From contig JAILOG010000017.1 of assembly GCA_024690965.1 (NCBI GenBank), positions 1-40,873 of the forward strand: DNA of 40,873 nucleotides. The letters run 5' to 3'. The notes under the pieces were generated by a model, which was given only the letters and a program-made list of their open reading frames with translations, was not told the origin of the DNA and did no database searches. This stretch comes from Clostridiales bacterium (GTDB lineage Bacteria > Bacillota > Clostridia > Oscillospirales > Acutalibacteraceae). Position 1 is the first letter of the stretch. Each line of letters opens with the position of its first letter. Positions 17,488 to 25,389 of this stretch are shown here, one piece after another. A program made the translations under genes and the position numbers.

Positions 17488-17787
17488 TTATAGACTGTCG
17501 AGAAACGCATCGGCAATGTCTGCGCTTGTGGCAGCGGTGTTTTCGTCTGTAATTTCATCATTTAAAACAGGCACGGAAGTTTGCATAAGCTGAATGTTTG
17601 ACAGTTCAGAGCGCACTGCAGTGAGGATATTATCAATTAGCTGCTCATTCTGCTGTTTTTCTTCGTATACAATTATCGCATTTTTAATAAATGCATTCTG
17701 CTTATCTGCCTTCTTCAGAATATTCATCACTGTGCGGTCTTTTGGATTATCTGTGTTAAAGCGTATCTTAAAAAACTTAATGCTCAT
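17488..17787 (-). CDS. ParR-like adaptor of an actin-type partition system
   Basis: 99 residues. ATG overlaps the parM-like stop (ATGA). The short basic N-terminus (MSIKFFKIRFNTDNPKDRTV) followed by two helices fits a ribbon-helix-helix DNA-binding domain, and the acidic C-terminal tail (DENTAATSADIADAFLDSL) is the type of segment that caps the actin filament in ParR proteins. The assignment rests mainly on size, tail and the tight coupling to the ParM-like gene. The inverted repeats at its 3' end may be its DNA target. Confidence 0.7.
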   Translation of the reverse strand: MSIKFFKIRFNTDNPKDRTVMNILKKADKQNAFIKNAIIVYEEKQQNEQLIDNILTAVRSELSNIQLMQTSVPVLNDEITDENTAATSADIADAFLDSL

Positions 17788-18707
17788 TTCGCATCAGCCT
17801 TTTCAAGAAGACGAGCCGCCCATGATTCATAGCCTCTTGCCGTCGCTCTAATATCGCTGTTGATGAATACGCGACTTGTATCAAACTTTGCAAAATTACG
17901 GATAAGGCAACCGCCTCCGCCCACAATATAAAGACGCATAAGTGAGGGTTCATAGTCATGCCGTCTGAGAATATCAAATAACTTTTTCACATAATTTAGT
18001 GCAGTTGCTTTGATAACATTCAGCCGGTCGTCGGCAATATCAGCAGTTCCGGTTTTCAAAATATCCTCAATGATCGACTCATCAATGTTGACATGGTATC
18101 TATCTTGTATTGCCGTCTTTGCCGCTATGACGCACTGCTGTGTACCGAATTTTTCAGTATATGCTTTCAGGGGATCGGGTTTGCCATCCTTCATAAAAAG
18201 GATATTCATTGTACCGTTGCCGATGTCACAAAGCACTGTCATGCCTTTCATCGTCGCAGTTCTGTCTTGAATCGCCGCAAAGCCCTGCGGAAAGATACTG
18301 ACACCTGTAATGCGAATATGATAGTTTTTCTTGTTGAACGTAAATCTGACATCAGGCACCCTCAAAAGATAATCCGAAAACGCTTTTTTCTGTTGCGATA
18401 CCCATTTTAAGGGCAGCCCTGCCGCAATATGCACATTTGCTTCATTCAGCCTGTAATCGTTCATCTCCGTTGCAATAGCTGCAAGCGTGAGAATGAAATA
18501 CTCCTCGTCCGAGATTTTGTCCGCGTTAAATTCTTTGTGTCCTTCACCGATAAGATAATACTTACCGCCATAAGTCAGCATATTTGTTTGAAATACAGGC
18601 TCTGTATCGCTGACGATGACACCTGTTTTAAAAATGTGATTAGCTGTTTTGATGTTGCCGTACCCGTGGTCAACACCGATGATAATTTGGTTTTTGTAAT
18701 TCTTCAT
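17784..18707 (-). CDS. ParM/StbA-like actin-family ATPase
   Basis: 307 residues, with GGAAGGAG upstream of ATG 18707. The actin-fold nucleotide motifs are in order: phosphate-1 IIIGVDHGYGNIKTAN (residues 8-23), phosphate-2 VLCDIGNGTMNI (about 175-186) and the adenosine motif YIVGGGGCLI (about 267-276). ParM filaments push plasmid copies apart through a ParR-centromere complex. Presence of this pair in an element with an integrase suggests a plasmid-like or extrachromosomal stage. Plasmid-segregation actin homologues (Alp type) are common in Firmicutes ICEs and phages. Confidence 0.88.
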   Translation of the reverse strand: MKNYKNQIIIGVDHGYGNIKTANHIFKTGVIVSDTEPVFQTNMLTYGGKYYLIGEGHKEFNADKISDEEYFILTLAAIATEMNDYRLNEANVHIAAGLPLKWVSQQKKAFSDYLLRVPDVRFTFNKKNYHIRITGVSIFPQGFAAIQDRTATMKGMTVLCDIGNGTMNILFMKDGKPDPLKAYTEKFGTQQCVIAAKTAIQDRYHVNIDESIIEDILKTGTADIADDRLNVIKATALNYVKKLFDILRRHDYEPSLMRLYIVGGGGCLIRNFAKFDTSRVFINSDIRATARGYESWAARLLEKADAK

Positions 18708-18709
18708 AG

Positions 18710-18961
18710 TTACTCCTTCCTGCCCGTCTTTCCGAGCTGTCGGTTTTGATTCTTCGATGATTTGCTTGTACAGCTTTTTCTCAGCCGGTAATACTGCATG
18801 AAAAAGTATTTACAGTAATTGCCATAAAGAGAAATTAGTTGTACACGTTTGTAACTGACTCCGTCATCGAATAAGAGACAGCTTTAGTCAACGCAGTTGC
18901 AGCATTCATCCCGTGCCAAACGGTGAAGCATCTGTGTCTGTTTCAAGGTAATTCTGAGCAT
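18710..18961 (-). pseudogene. Cys_rich_VLP-type small protein gene, broken
   Basis: AAGGAGG precedes ATG 18961, and the first 25 codons (MLRITLKQTQMLHRLARDEC, then CNCVD) end at TAA. Past this stop the frame goes on as SCLLFDDG and LISLYGNYCKYFF, then needs one extra base in a T-run to resume as HAVLPAEKKLYKQIIEES. Read this way it matches, from memory, the small cysteine-rich proteins (Cys_rich_VLP domain) encoded on clostridial conjugative elements, where ECCNC.DGNCLLLDDG is typical. It has one in-frame stop and one frameshift, and ends at a TAA two bases before the parM-like start. It is probably an inactive cargo gene of the element. Confidence 0.65.
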
Positions 18962-18996
18962 AAATTTTCCTCCTTTCGCTCAAAATTTTCAAAAAT

Positions 18997-19055
18997 GAAT
19001 ATTGCACCCACCTTCGGAACCGTTAGTGTTTCGGAAAAAGGTGGGTGCAATATTC
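18997..19055. repeat. 18-bp perfect inverted repeat, with third copy at 21075
   Basis: GAATATTGCACCCACCTT (18997-19014) and its exact complement (19038-19055) flank a 23-base loop. A 21-bp block containing the right arm (AAAAAGGTGGGTGCAATATTC in two pieces: AAAAAGG then TGGGTGCAATATTC) recurs exactly at 21075-21095. As a hairpin it follows the minus-strand gene at 19131 and is followed by ATTTTTG, so it might terminate that transcript, but the distant third copy argues for a repeat family or a protein-binding site. Confidence 0.75.
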
Positions 19056-19130
19056 TTAAATATGAGATAAATAATTCACCGCAAGTTCCCAAAATGGAAA
19101 CCTGCGATGAATCATACTGAAAACAATAAT

Positions 19131-19598
19131 TTATAAGGGTTGCTCTTGATTCTCGGACAGCCGCTTCAGAGTTTGCACAGCGACGCCGATTCTGTAGAGG
19201 TTTTCCTCTGCCTCCGGATCGGGAGCAGCTTGTTTCATCGCCATGCGAACGGCGCGAATCGCTTTTTCAATTTCTCTCGACTTTGCTCCTGCTTTCACGG
19301 CAGCTGCAGCGAGATTTGCGATATAAACACAGTCGTCAAAACAAGCGTGATCCTGTTGATCCATACGACCGATTTGCTCCAGAATTCCGTTGCGGTTTAC
19401 AAATTCATCTTTCGATTCCCCGAGGTTGTAAAGCAATTTGTTATCCGGGATTTGTTCCCCGCCGTCCATCAGAACGCCGACTCCGTCAAACACGTATTTC
19501 CGATTGACTGCTTGACGCCGACTTTCCCGATAGACGGTTTCGGTCAGGCTGGCATCAACCTTTGGTCGTCCCCTCTTTTTCTTTTTTCCTTCCATCAT
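19131..19598 (-). CDS. Unknown element-borne protein with basic N-terminus
   Basis: About 155 residues from ATG 19598, which GGAG precedes by about seven bases; the ATG at 19595 is an equal alternative. An upstream ATG at 19658 is rejected because it would run through the palindrome at 19622-19642. The N-terminus EGKKKKRGRPKVDAS has the AT-hook-like RGRPK core. The rest is mainly helical (AKSREIEKAIRAVRMAMKQA; NLYRIGVAVQTLKRLSENQE). I do not recognise the family. Its place between the sigma-like gene and the ParM region suggests a regulatory or replication accessory role. Confidence 0.65.
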   Translation of the reverse strand: MMEGKKKKRGRPKVDASLTETVYRESRRQAVNRKYVFDGVGVLMDGGEQIPDNKLLYNLGESKDEFVNRNGILEQIGRMDQQDHACFDDCVYIANLAAAAVKAGAKSREIEKAIRAVRMAMKQAAPDPEAEENLYRIGVAVQTLKRLSENQEQPL

Positions 19599-19621
19599 AA
19601 TAGTTCTCCATAACAAATGAA

Positions 19622-19642
19622 TTTCGGTAGCGGCTACCGAAA
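19622..19642. promoter_or_regulatory. Palindrome upstream of the 19131 gene
   Basis: TTTCGGTAGC-G-GCTACCGAAA is a perfect 10-bp inverted repeat around one central base, 24 bases upstream of the chosen start on the minus strand. Odd-centred palindromes of this size in 5' leaders are usually repressor sites. Confidence 0.6.
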
Positions 19643-19721
19643 AACCGTACTGTCCCACCGCTTGCCTCTGTCAAATTGCCTCGGTGTTTTCAAAAGTTCA
19701 CTTGCTTATTCAAAAGGTCCC

Positions 19722-19790
19722 TCTATATAATAACGAGGTTACAGAGGAAAAATATTCCTGAATTTTTAAAATTTCTGAAAAATTTTTAGA
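19722..19790 (+). repeat. Imperfect ~70-bp direct repeat with promoter-like TATAAT, copy 1
   Basis: The block starting CCCTCTATATAATAACGAGG and continuing through ATATTCCTGAATTTT matches 20898-20970 at most positions. It includes TATAAT, with TTGCTT 18 bp upstream in this copy. It covers the 3' end region of the sigma-like gene on the opposite strand. Its role is unknown; it is repeated on both sides of that gene. Confidence 0.6.
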
Positions 19791-20622
19791 TTCCCGTTAC
19801 GTCTTTGAATTTTGCACGCATTGTTTTCAGACGTTTTGACACAGTGCTGTTGCCGGAATAGCCGAGTATTTTTGCGACTTCTCCTTGTGTATATCCTTGC
19901 TCGCGAAGGCGGTAAATCTTCTTTTCCGTATCGTCGAGCGTCTTCCAGTAGTCCTCAACCATAAGATTAAAAATAGCGATTTTTTCGGGATTAACTATCG
20001 TCTTTTCCGGTGAGAGCTTGGCTTCCAGGTCAGGGCAATACTCGACTATGATTTCCGAATCCGTATGATACCATTTCTTATTATGATCCTGCGCGCGAAA
20101 ATTCGACTTGATGTACGAATTAAAATCTTCGGCGGCGGAGAGGTCCTGTACTATACCTGCAAGTTGGTCGTACTGCATCACGTCGAGCATCGTGCCAACG
20201 GCGTTGTGTATAAAATCGTCCGCTTTTTTGTCAATTTCAGGATCATCAAAATCAAACTGATTGAGAATAGAATCAACGATTTCATCCGGCCCGGTTAGCA
20301 GCAACCGTACTCCGTCCGATACTAAATATTCCACATTATTACGCAACGCGATAAGTGGATTGTCTTGAAATTTGTTACCGTCAACCATGACGGTATGATC
20401 CAAATATCCTGACCAAGCAGGCATTCCTCTTTTGCGGGCTTCTTTTTCAAAGGTGGCATCCATTACGCGTTGAACATAACTGACTGTTTCATGGTCTTCG
20501 TGTGATCGGGATTTTGGATCCGAGATTTTTGCGGCAGACCAATCATGCTTTTTGAAAAACGCACGCATTTCGAGTATAGTCGGTGCATGGTCAAGATCGA
20601 GTAATGTTGTATCAAGTGACAT
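19786..20622 (-). CDS. Sigma-region-4-like HTH regulator of an integrative element
   Basis: 278 residues. The C-terminal 60 residues (WKTLDDTEKKIYRLREQGYT, then QGEVAKILGYSGNSTVSKRL) form a sigma-70 region 4 / LuxR-like helix-turn-helix. The N-terminal 200 residues are acidic and helical with no motif I know, and there is no sigma region 2. It could be a transcription or replication regulator of the mobile element. The 70-bp direct repeats lie on either side of the gene (19722 and 20898) and might be its targets (speculative). Confidence 0.65.
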   Translation of the reverse strand: MSLDTTLLDLDHAPTILEMRAFFKKHDWSAAKISDPKSRSHEDHETVSYVQRVMDATFEKEARKRGMPAWSGYLDHTVMVDGNKFQDNPLIALRNNVEYLVSDGVRLLLTGPDEIVDSILNQFDFDDPEIDKKADDFIHNAVGTMLDVMQYDQLAGIVQDLSAAEDFNSYIKSNFRAQDHNKKWYHTDSEIIVEYCPDLEAKLSPEKTIVNPEKIAIFNLMVEDYWKTLDDTEKKIYRLREQGYTQGEVAKILGYSGNSTVSKRLKTMRAKFKDVTGI

Positions 20623-20897
20623 AACAAGCGCCTCCTTTAGCTTTAACGATTTTTGCTGTAAGCCTTTATTTTAATTTAGGGACAAGATATGTCTTCAATT
20701 CGTATAAAAATGCAATTGCCTCTGACAGAATGATTATATATATGCTTACTGTGGATTTCAATGGATTTTTAAATATTTAAAGCTAAAGGCGAATTGCTGT
20801 ACGAATATTTGCACAGCAAATGCCTGCTGCGGTTTTTGTGTATAAAAAAGTTGGAGTAGTTTTTTAAATAAGCAAACGGTGTAATAGTTGTTTGAAA

Positions 20898-20970
20898 CAC
20901 CTCTCTATAATAACGAGGTGGCAGAGGGAAAATATTCCTGAATTTTAAAAATTCCTGAAATATTTTTTTA
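20898..20970 (+). repeat. Imperfect ~70-bp direct repeat, copy 2
   Basis: Matches copy 1 at 19722-19790: CTCTATAATAACGAGGTGGC, then AGAGGGAAAATATTCCTGAA and an A/T-rich tail. It lies upstream of the sigma-like gene, on the opposite strand. Confidence 0.6.
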
Positions 20971-21121
20971 AGCTCCAAAGTTGGGGCAGTTATTTATATA
21001 TCGGAATGATCGCTTATGCATCACTGGTTATATTGATTTTACTAACTGAAATAACTTCTATTGTTTCTGTCGTCAAAAAGGTGGGTGCAATATTCATGTA
21101 CGCAAATCCGGAGTTAATCTT

Positions 21122-21200
21122 GCCCTCTGTATATATAATAGCGACTTTTTTCAAATTTTAATGAAATAACGCAACAGGTTAAAAATAAAAAACGCAACAC
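21122..21200 (+). repeat. TATATATAATAG element, copy 1 (partner at 39668)
   Basis: CCCTCTGTATATATAATAGC, then GACTTTTTT, and an AT-rich tail with ATGAAATAACGCAACA and AACGCAACA match 39668-39745 in order and orientation, with scattered changes. The two copies bracket the lipoprotein operon and the dockerin cluster (about 18.5 kb). Confidence 0.65.
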
Positions 21201-21492
21201 GCGAATCCTCAAAATCTTACAGTATCTCAAAATCAATAAAATTGCCGCAATTTGTGCTTGTGATGACAATAATAAAGCCTGTTTTCACTCAAAATATGGC
21301 TGTTAGATCATAAATACGAACATTTTGAATCATTACATATTGCAGCGAAAAAGCATATTTTTGCAGTGAAATCCACTATGCAAAAATACTTGCAACACAT
21401 ATGTTGATTGAATATATGCAGCTCAAATACATTTATTCGTTATGTTTTTGAATGCCTTCGTAAATTATTTTATTTTTATCATTAAAAACATA

Positions 21493-21522
21493 TTGACAAA
21501 TGATAATTTCTCATGCTACAAT
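21493..21522 (+). promoter_or_regulatory. Sigma-A promoter of the lipoprotein/ABC operon
   Basis: TTGACA (21493-21498) and TACAAT (21517-21522) are spaced 18 bp and lie 51 bp before the first gene. The -35 is the exact consensus. No terminator is evident before 28720, so one transcript may cover all five genes. Confidence 0.75.
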
Positions 21523-21572
21523 ATTGCAAACAACGGGGGTTGACAATACAATTCATCAAGAGGTGACTCAAT

Positions 21573-22817
21573 GTGTATAAAAAATTAATCGGTGCAATCG
21601 CAGTTTTATTACTTGCAGTAATAACGTCCTCCTGTTCCCAATCAGATGAAATCGCAGCAGGTGACTCTTTGAGCGCTGTTTTAACCGGTGAATACTCTTT
21701 CACACCCGGGCAGGACGATGACATTTGCCTTTCGTCTTACAATAATATCGCCGTTGCCGAAGGCGGATACTATTTTACAACCTTTGAACATCATATGCTT
21801 TATTATTTTGATAAAGCGACAAAAAAGGTTATTCCCGTATGCAACAGACCTGAGTGTTCCCATGACAGTACGGATTGCAACGCTTACATAGGTGAAATAC
21901 AACACTACCCCGGGCTTTGGTACTATAATGGCAAGTTGTATGTATTAGGCTATAAAAGCGGAATAATGGGGCTTTATACAGTAAGCAAAGATGGTTCCGA
22001 ACACAGCCGCCTTTGCGATTTATCTGAAACCGGTCGTGAGTTTACTATGGAAACAACAATACACAGAAACTATGCGTACTTTTCTATAGATAACGGAAAG
22101 AATACGGCGGAGGTATATCGGTCAAAATTAGAAGCGAATTCAGAACCTGAATTAATATGGAAATTTGAGGGCAAAAAGGCAGTAATAAACGGATTAATAG
22201 GCTACGACAACGGAGTGTTTGTCTCATATTCCTATTACGAAGAAGGAGAATCCGAGAACGAAATATATTTACTCGCTTATTATTCAAACAACGGTAAAGT
22301 GTACGAAATACCATTAAAAGATTTTTACGGTCAATTTGCGGTGTGCAAGGGAAGCATTATATACGGTTCACCTACACAGGTGATGAAATATGACAGTTCA
22401 AATGGAGAGATAAGCGTATATTATGATAAAGAAACTTGTGCAGTGAGTTATGACGGTGATTACATATATCTTGATAATGAGACTGCACTTTTTGATGCTT
22501 CTATTGCCGACAATACTGATTATGATACTTCAAAGAGACACATTATTGTTAAAGATATGTACGGCAATACAATTGATGATATACACATTAAAACTGACGG
22601 ATTCTGCTATTTCGGAGACAGGGACTATTTGCTGATAGATGTAAACGAAGAATATGCTTCTCAAAAAACAAAACAGATTGAAATAGGTGATATGATTAAG
22701 GGGATTACTTCAAACTTCCTAACAAAATTAGAAGCTCTTGATAAATCACAGATTGGCGCGGAAAAACACGAATGGATAGTATTAAAAGAATGGGACATTG
22801 ATTCAATTATCGGATAA
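21573..22817 (+). CDS. Paralogous surface lipoprotein 1 with C..C.H....C motif
   Basis: 414 residues from GTG 21573, which AGAGGTGA precedes; the ATG two bases earlier is in another frame and closes after five codons. The N-terminus (KLIGAIAVLLLAVITSSCSQ) is a lipoprotein signal, with Cys21 as lipidation site. The conserved block VIPVCNRPECSHDSTDCNAY has metal-site-like spacing, followed by IQHYPGLWYYNGKLYVLG and GIMGLYTVSKDG. Later repeats with YDNGVF, KYDSSNGEISVYYD and YDGDYIYLDN suggest a beta-propeller. All three paralogues end in a near-identical DKSQIG.(E/D)KH tail and a DSIIG terminus. It belongs to an operon with an ABC transporter, so it may be a surface sensor, binding or shielding subunit (inference). 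Confidence 0.8.
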   Translation: MYKKLIGAIAVLLLAVITSSCSQSDEIAAGDSLSAVLTGEYSFTPGQDDDICLSSYNNIAVAEGGYYFTTFEHHMLYYFDKATKKVIPVCNRPECSHDSTDCNAYIGEIQHYPGLWYYNGKLYVLGYKSGIMGLYTVSKDGSEHSRLCDLSETGREFTMETTIHRNYAYFSIDNGKNTAEVYRSKLEANSEPELIWKFEGKKAVINGLIGYDNGVFVSYSYYEEGESENEIYLLAYYSNNGKVYEIPLKDFYGQFAVCKGSIIYGSPTQVMKYDSSNGEISVYYDKETCAVSYDGDYIYLDNETALFDASIADNTDYDTSKRHIIVKDMYGNTIDDIHIKTDGFCYFGDRDYLLIDVNEEYASQKTKQIEIGDMIKGITSNFLTKLEALDKSQIGAEKHEWIVLKEWDIDSIIG

Positions 22818-22844
22818 AGCGTATATTTTAAGGCGGTGATGTGT

Positions 22845-24089
22845 ATGAGTAAAAAGCTTAGCGTCATAATCTCGACATTCATAATAGCTGTAATAGCTTG
22901 TTCCTGTTCCCAGTCGGATAGAATCGAGAGGGACACATCTTTAAAATCATTATTAGTCGGTGATTATTCTTTCACTGTGGGGTATGATGATCCCCTGTGC
23001 CTTTCATCTTCAAGCAATATTGCTGCCTCGGAAAACGGATATTATTTTACAGATATGAATTTTCATTATCTTTATTATTTTGATAAAACAAGTAAGCGGA
23101 CGGTCCCGGTATGCAATATGCCGAACTGTACTCACGATGATGAAAACTGTAACGCTTACATAGACGACATACGCCATCATCCCGGTCTTTGGTATTTTGA
23201 TGGACATATTTATCTTGTTGGAAAGAAAGACGGCGTGATGGGGCTTTACAGAATAAACAAAGACGGAACGGATCATACACGAAGCTGTGACTTTGCTTCA
23301 ATAGGTCCGCAGTCTACACTTACTTTGACCGTACACAGAGGATATGCGTATTTCTCGGTAGAAGAACAAGATGAAAACGATAAAATATTTCGGGTTAAAC
23401 TCGACGATAATTCAAAACCGGAAGTTGTATATGAAACGCCGAATAAAGATGAAGCGATACATGATATTCGCGGCTACGGTGACAGATTAATATTATACTC
23501 ATACCGCTACGATAAAGAAACAGATACTAATAAGCACAAGTTGAGCTACTATGATTTTTCATCTGAAAATGTTACAGATATTACACCCGATGGATTCACT
23601 TACGCCATATATGCAATAGCTGAAAACTGCATTATATACAACTCTGCCTGTAATGTCTTAAAATATGACGCTGAAAAAGATGAGGTTTCCGTGTTTTACG
23701 ATAAAGGCTGCTGTGATATTTCATACGACGGGAATTATGTGTATCTGGATAACATAACAGGCATACTTAATGAAGTAGCCGACGAATTTGATTTTTCAAA
23801 CCGTGTAATAAAAGTTATGGATCTGTCGGGCAATCAAATAGATGAAATACCTGCGGACACAAAAGATTTGAATATGAGCTACTTCGGAGATAAGGATTAT
23901 TTACTTCTCGATTTCACCAAAAAATACGATGCTCCTATAAACCGCACAATAGAACAAGGAAACAAATTACAGGTTTTAACCGCCGACTCAATGACCGTGC
24001 TTTCCGCATACGATAAATCTCAAATAGGCACTGATAAACACGAATGGATTGTTCTGAAAGAGTGGGATATTGATTCTATTGTCGGTTAA
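22845..24089 (+). CDS. Paralogous surface lipoprotein 2
   Basis: About 414 residues. The AAGGCGGTGA site selects ATG 22845 over the overlapping GTG 22836 and ATG 22839. The lipoprotein signal is LSVIISTFIIAVIACSCSQS, with two cysteines at the lipobox. It shares the paralogue 1 scaffold: VPVCNMPNCTHDDENCNAYI, then HHPGLWYFDGHIYLVG and GVMGLYRINKDG, propeller-like repeats, and the terminal HEWIVLKEWDIDSIVG. The start is 27 bp after the previous stop, so the genes are co-transcribed. Tandem duplication with marked divergence suggests specialisation of each copy. Confidence 0.8.
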   Translation: MSKKLSVIISTFIIAVIACSCSQSDRIERDTSLKSLLVGDYSFTVGYDDPLCLSSSSNIAASENGYYFTDMNFHYLYYFDKTSKRTVPVCNMPNCTHDDENCNAYIDDIRHHPGLWYFDGHIYLVGKKDGVMGLYRINKDGTDHTRSCDFASIGPQSTLTLTVHRGYAYFSVEEQDENDKIFRVKLDDNSKPEVVYETPNKDEAIHDIRGYGDRLILYSYRYDKETDTNKHKLSYYDFSSENVTDITPDGFTYAIYAIAENCIIYNSACNVLKYDAEKDEVSVFYDKGCCDISYDGNYVYLDNITGILNEVADEFDFSNRVIKVMDLSGNQIDEIPADTKDLNMSYFGDKDYLLLDFTKKYDAPINRTIEQGNKLQVLTADSMTVLSAYDKSQIGTDKHEWIVLKEWDIDSIVG

Positions 24090-24123
24090 AAACCAGACTG
24101 TTGCAAAGAGGAGATATTTAACT

Positions 24124-25362
24124 ATGAAGAAATGTATTTCACTTGTTCTTGCTCTAATTACAGTATTAGCCTTTACGTCTTGCACTTCAAACGATTCTCA
24201 CAAAGACTCCGCAGTTAATAAAGATTATATTACAGTCGGTAGGGATGATCCTATATATTTCGGAGATTTAAGCAATATCGTAAACGCAGAAGACGGTTAT
24301 TATTTCATCCAAGACGGTTGGAATATTTTGTATTACTTTGACAAGGGAAGCAAAAAGGTTGTACCTGTTTGCAATATGCCGAATTGCGACCACAACAATA
24401 AATCCTGTAACGCTTATTTAGGCGATATCCGTCATTATTCCGGACTTTGGTATTATGATGAGAATATTTATGTGATTGGATTTAGCAACGGCATTATGGG
24501 GCTATATCAGATCAGCAAAGACGGCTCAAGTCGTAAAAGATGCTGCGATTTTCTTGAAACGGGAAATGAATATTCAATCAAAGCAACCGTACATAGGGGA
24601 TTTGCCTATTTTTCTATTGACAGGGGCGACAGCAAAGCTCAGGTTTATCAGGTTGAATTAAAAGCAAGTGCGAAGCCTAAGCTGATTTTTGAATTTGAAG
24701 GTATAAACGCTTTTGTAGAATTTGTGCGTGGCTATAACGAAAATGTTTATATTGCCGTATCATACTATGAAGATGAAACATACGAAACTTCAACAAACAG
24801 CTTATATTCTTACAGTATCCCGGAAGATACATATAACAAAATACCTATTGATGATTTGTGCGGACAATGGACATTCATTGATGATAACACTCTTATATAC
24901 AGGACACTTAATTCTGTAATGAAATATGATTTTAAGACAGAAAAATCGACTGAATTTTATAATGAACCTTTGATGCCTTCCTACGACGGACGATATATAT
25001 ATCTTGATAATGATGCAAATCTGTTTCGCGAAATGGCACAAAGCGGAGATGAATATCAACTTGATAAGAGAAGTATCAAAGTCGTGGATTTATCAGGAAA
25101 TTTGATTGATGAAATTAAAATAGAAACAGACGGATTGTGTTATTTCGGAGACGAAGATTATCTGTTTATAGATATAAATGAAAAAATCTCGGCATCCGGC
25201 GAGGGTGATACGGAGATACAAATAAAAAACGATGACAGCATACATGTTATAGGCACGGATTCCATAACATCTTTGATGGCTTTTGATAAGTCTCAAATAG
25301 GTACGGATAAGCACGATTTTACTTTATTAAAAAAATGGGATTTTGACTCTATAATCGGATAA
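24124..25362 (+). CDS. Paralogous surface lipoprotein 3
   Basis: 412 residues from ATG 24124, nine bases after GAGGAG. The signal is KCISLVLALITVLAFTSCTS, with a good lipobox (FTSC). It shares VPVCNMPNCDHNNKSCNAYL, HYSGLWYYDENIYVIG and GIMGLYQISKDG with its paralogues, and ends HDFTLLKKWDFDSIIG. It is the most diverged copy at the N-terminus and in the region before the terminal motif, where it carries an insertion rich in Gly, Glu and Asp. It is 27 bp from the permease gene. Confidence 0.8.
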   Translation: MKKCISLVLALITVLAFTSCTSNDSHKDSAVNKDYITVGRDDPIYFGDLSNIVNAEDGYYFIQDGWNILYYFDKGSKKVVPVCNMPNCDHNNKSCNAYLGDIRHYSGLWYYDENIYVIGFSNGIMGLYQISKDGSSRKRCCDFLETGNEYSIKATVHRGFAYFSIDRGDSKAQVYQVELKASAKPKLIFEFEGINAFVEFVRGYNENVYIAVSYYEDETYETSTNSLYSYSIPEDTYNKIPIDDLCGQWTFIDDNTLIYRTLNSVMKYDFKTEKSTEFYNEPLMPSYDGRYIYLDNDANLFREMAQSGDEYQLDKRSIKVVDLSGNLIDEIKIETDGLCYFGDEDYLFIDINEKISASGEGDTEIQIKNDDSIHVIGTDSITSLMAFDKSQIGTDKHDFTLLKKWDFDSIIG

Positions 25363-25389
25363 TGTGTTGTTGTCAATATTAGACGGGCG

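Larger units (their letters stand above)
20623..21492. other. Long gene-free region rich in short dispersed repeats
   Basis: No convincing gene on either strand. It contains copy 2 of the 70-bp repeat (20898-20970), two copies of a GTTGGAGYAGTTWTTTA-type motif (20850-20879, 20980-21000) that recurs near 31723 and 33765, the third GGTGGGTGCAATATTC copy (21075-21095), and the first copy of the CCTSTGTATATATAATAG element (21122-21200) repeated at 39668. The concentration of repeats between the mobilizable backbone and the lipoprotein operon suggests a recombination boundary. Confidence 0.6.

Noticed and set aside
20769-20978. 69-codon minus-strand frame in the repeat-rich spacer
   Set aside because: No ribosome site, composition dictated by AT-rich repeats, and it lies over the 70-bp direct repeat.
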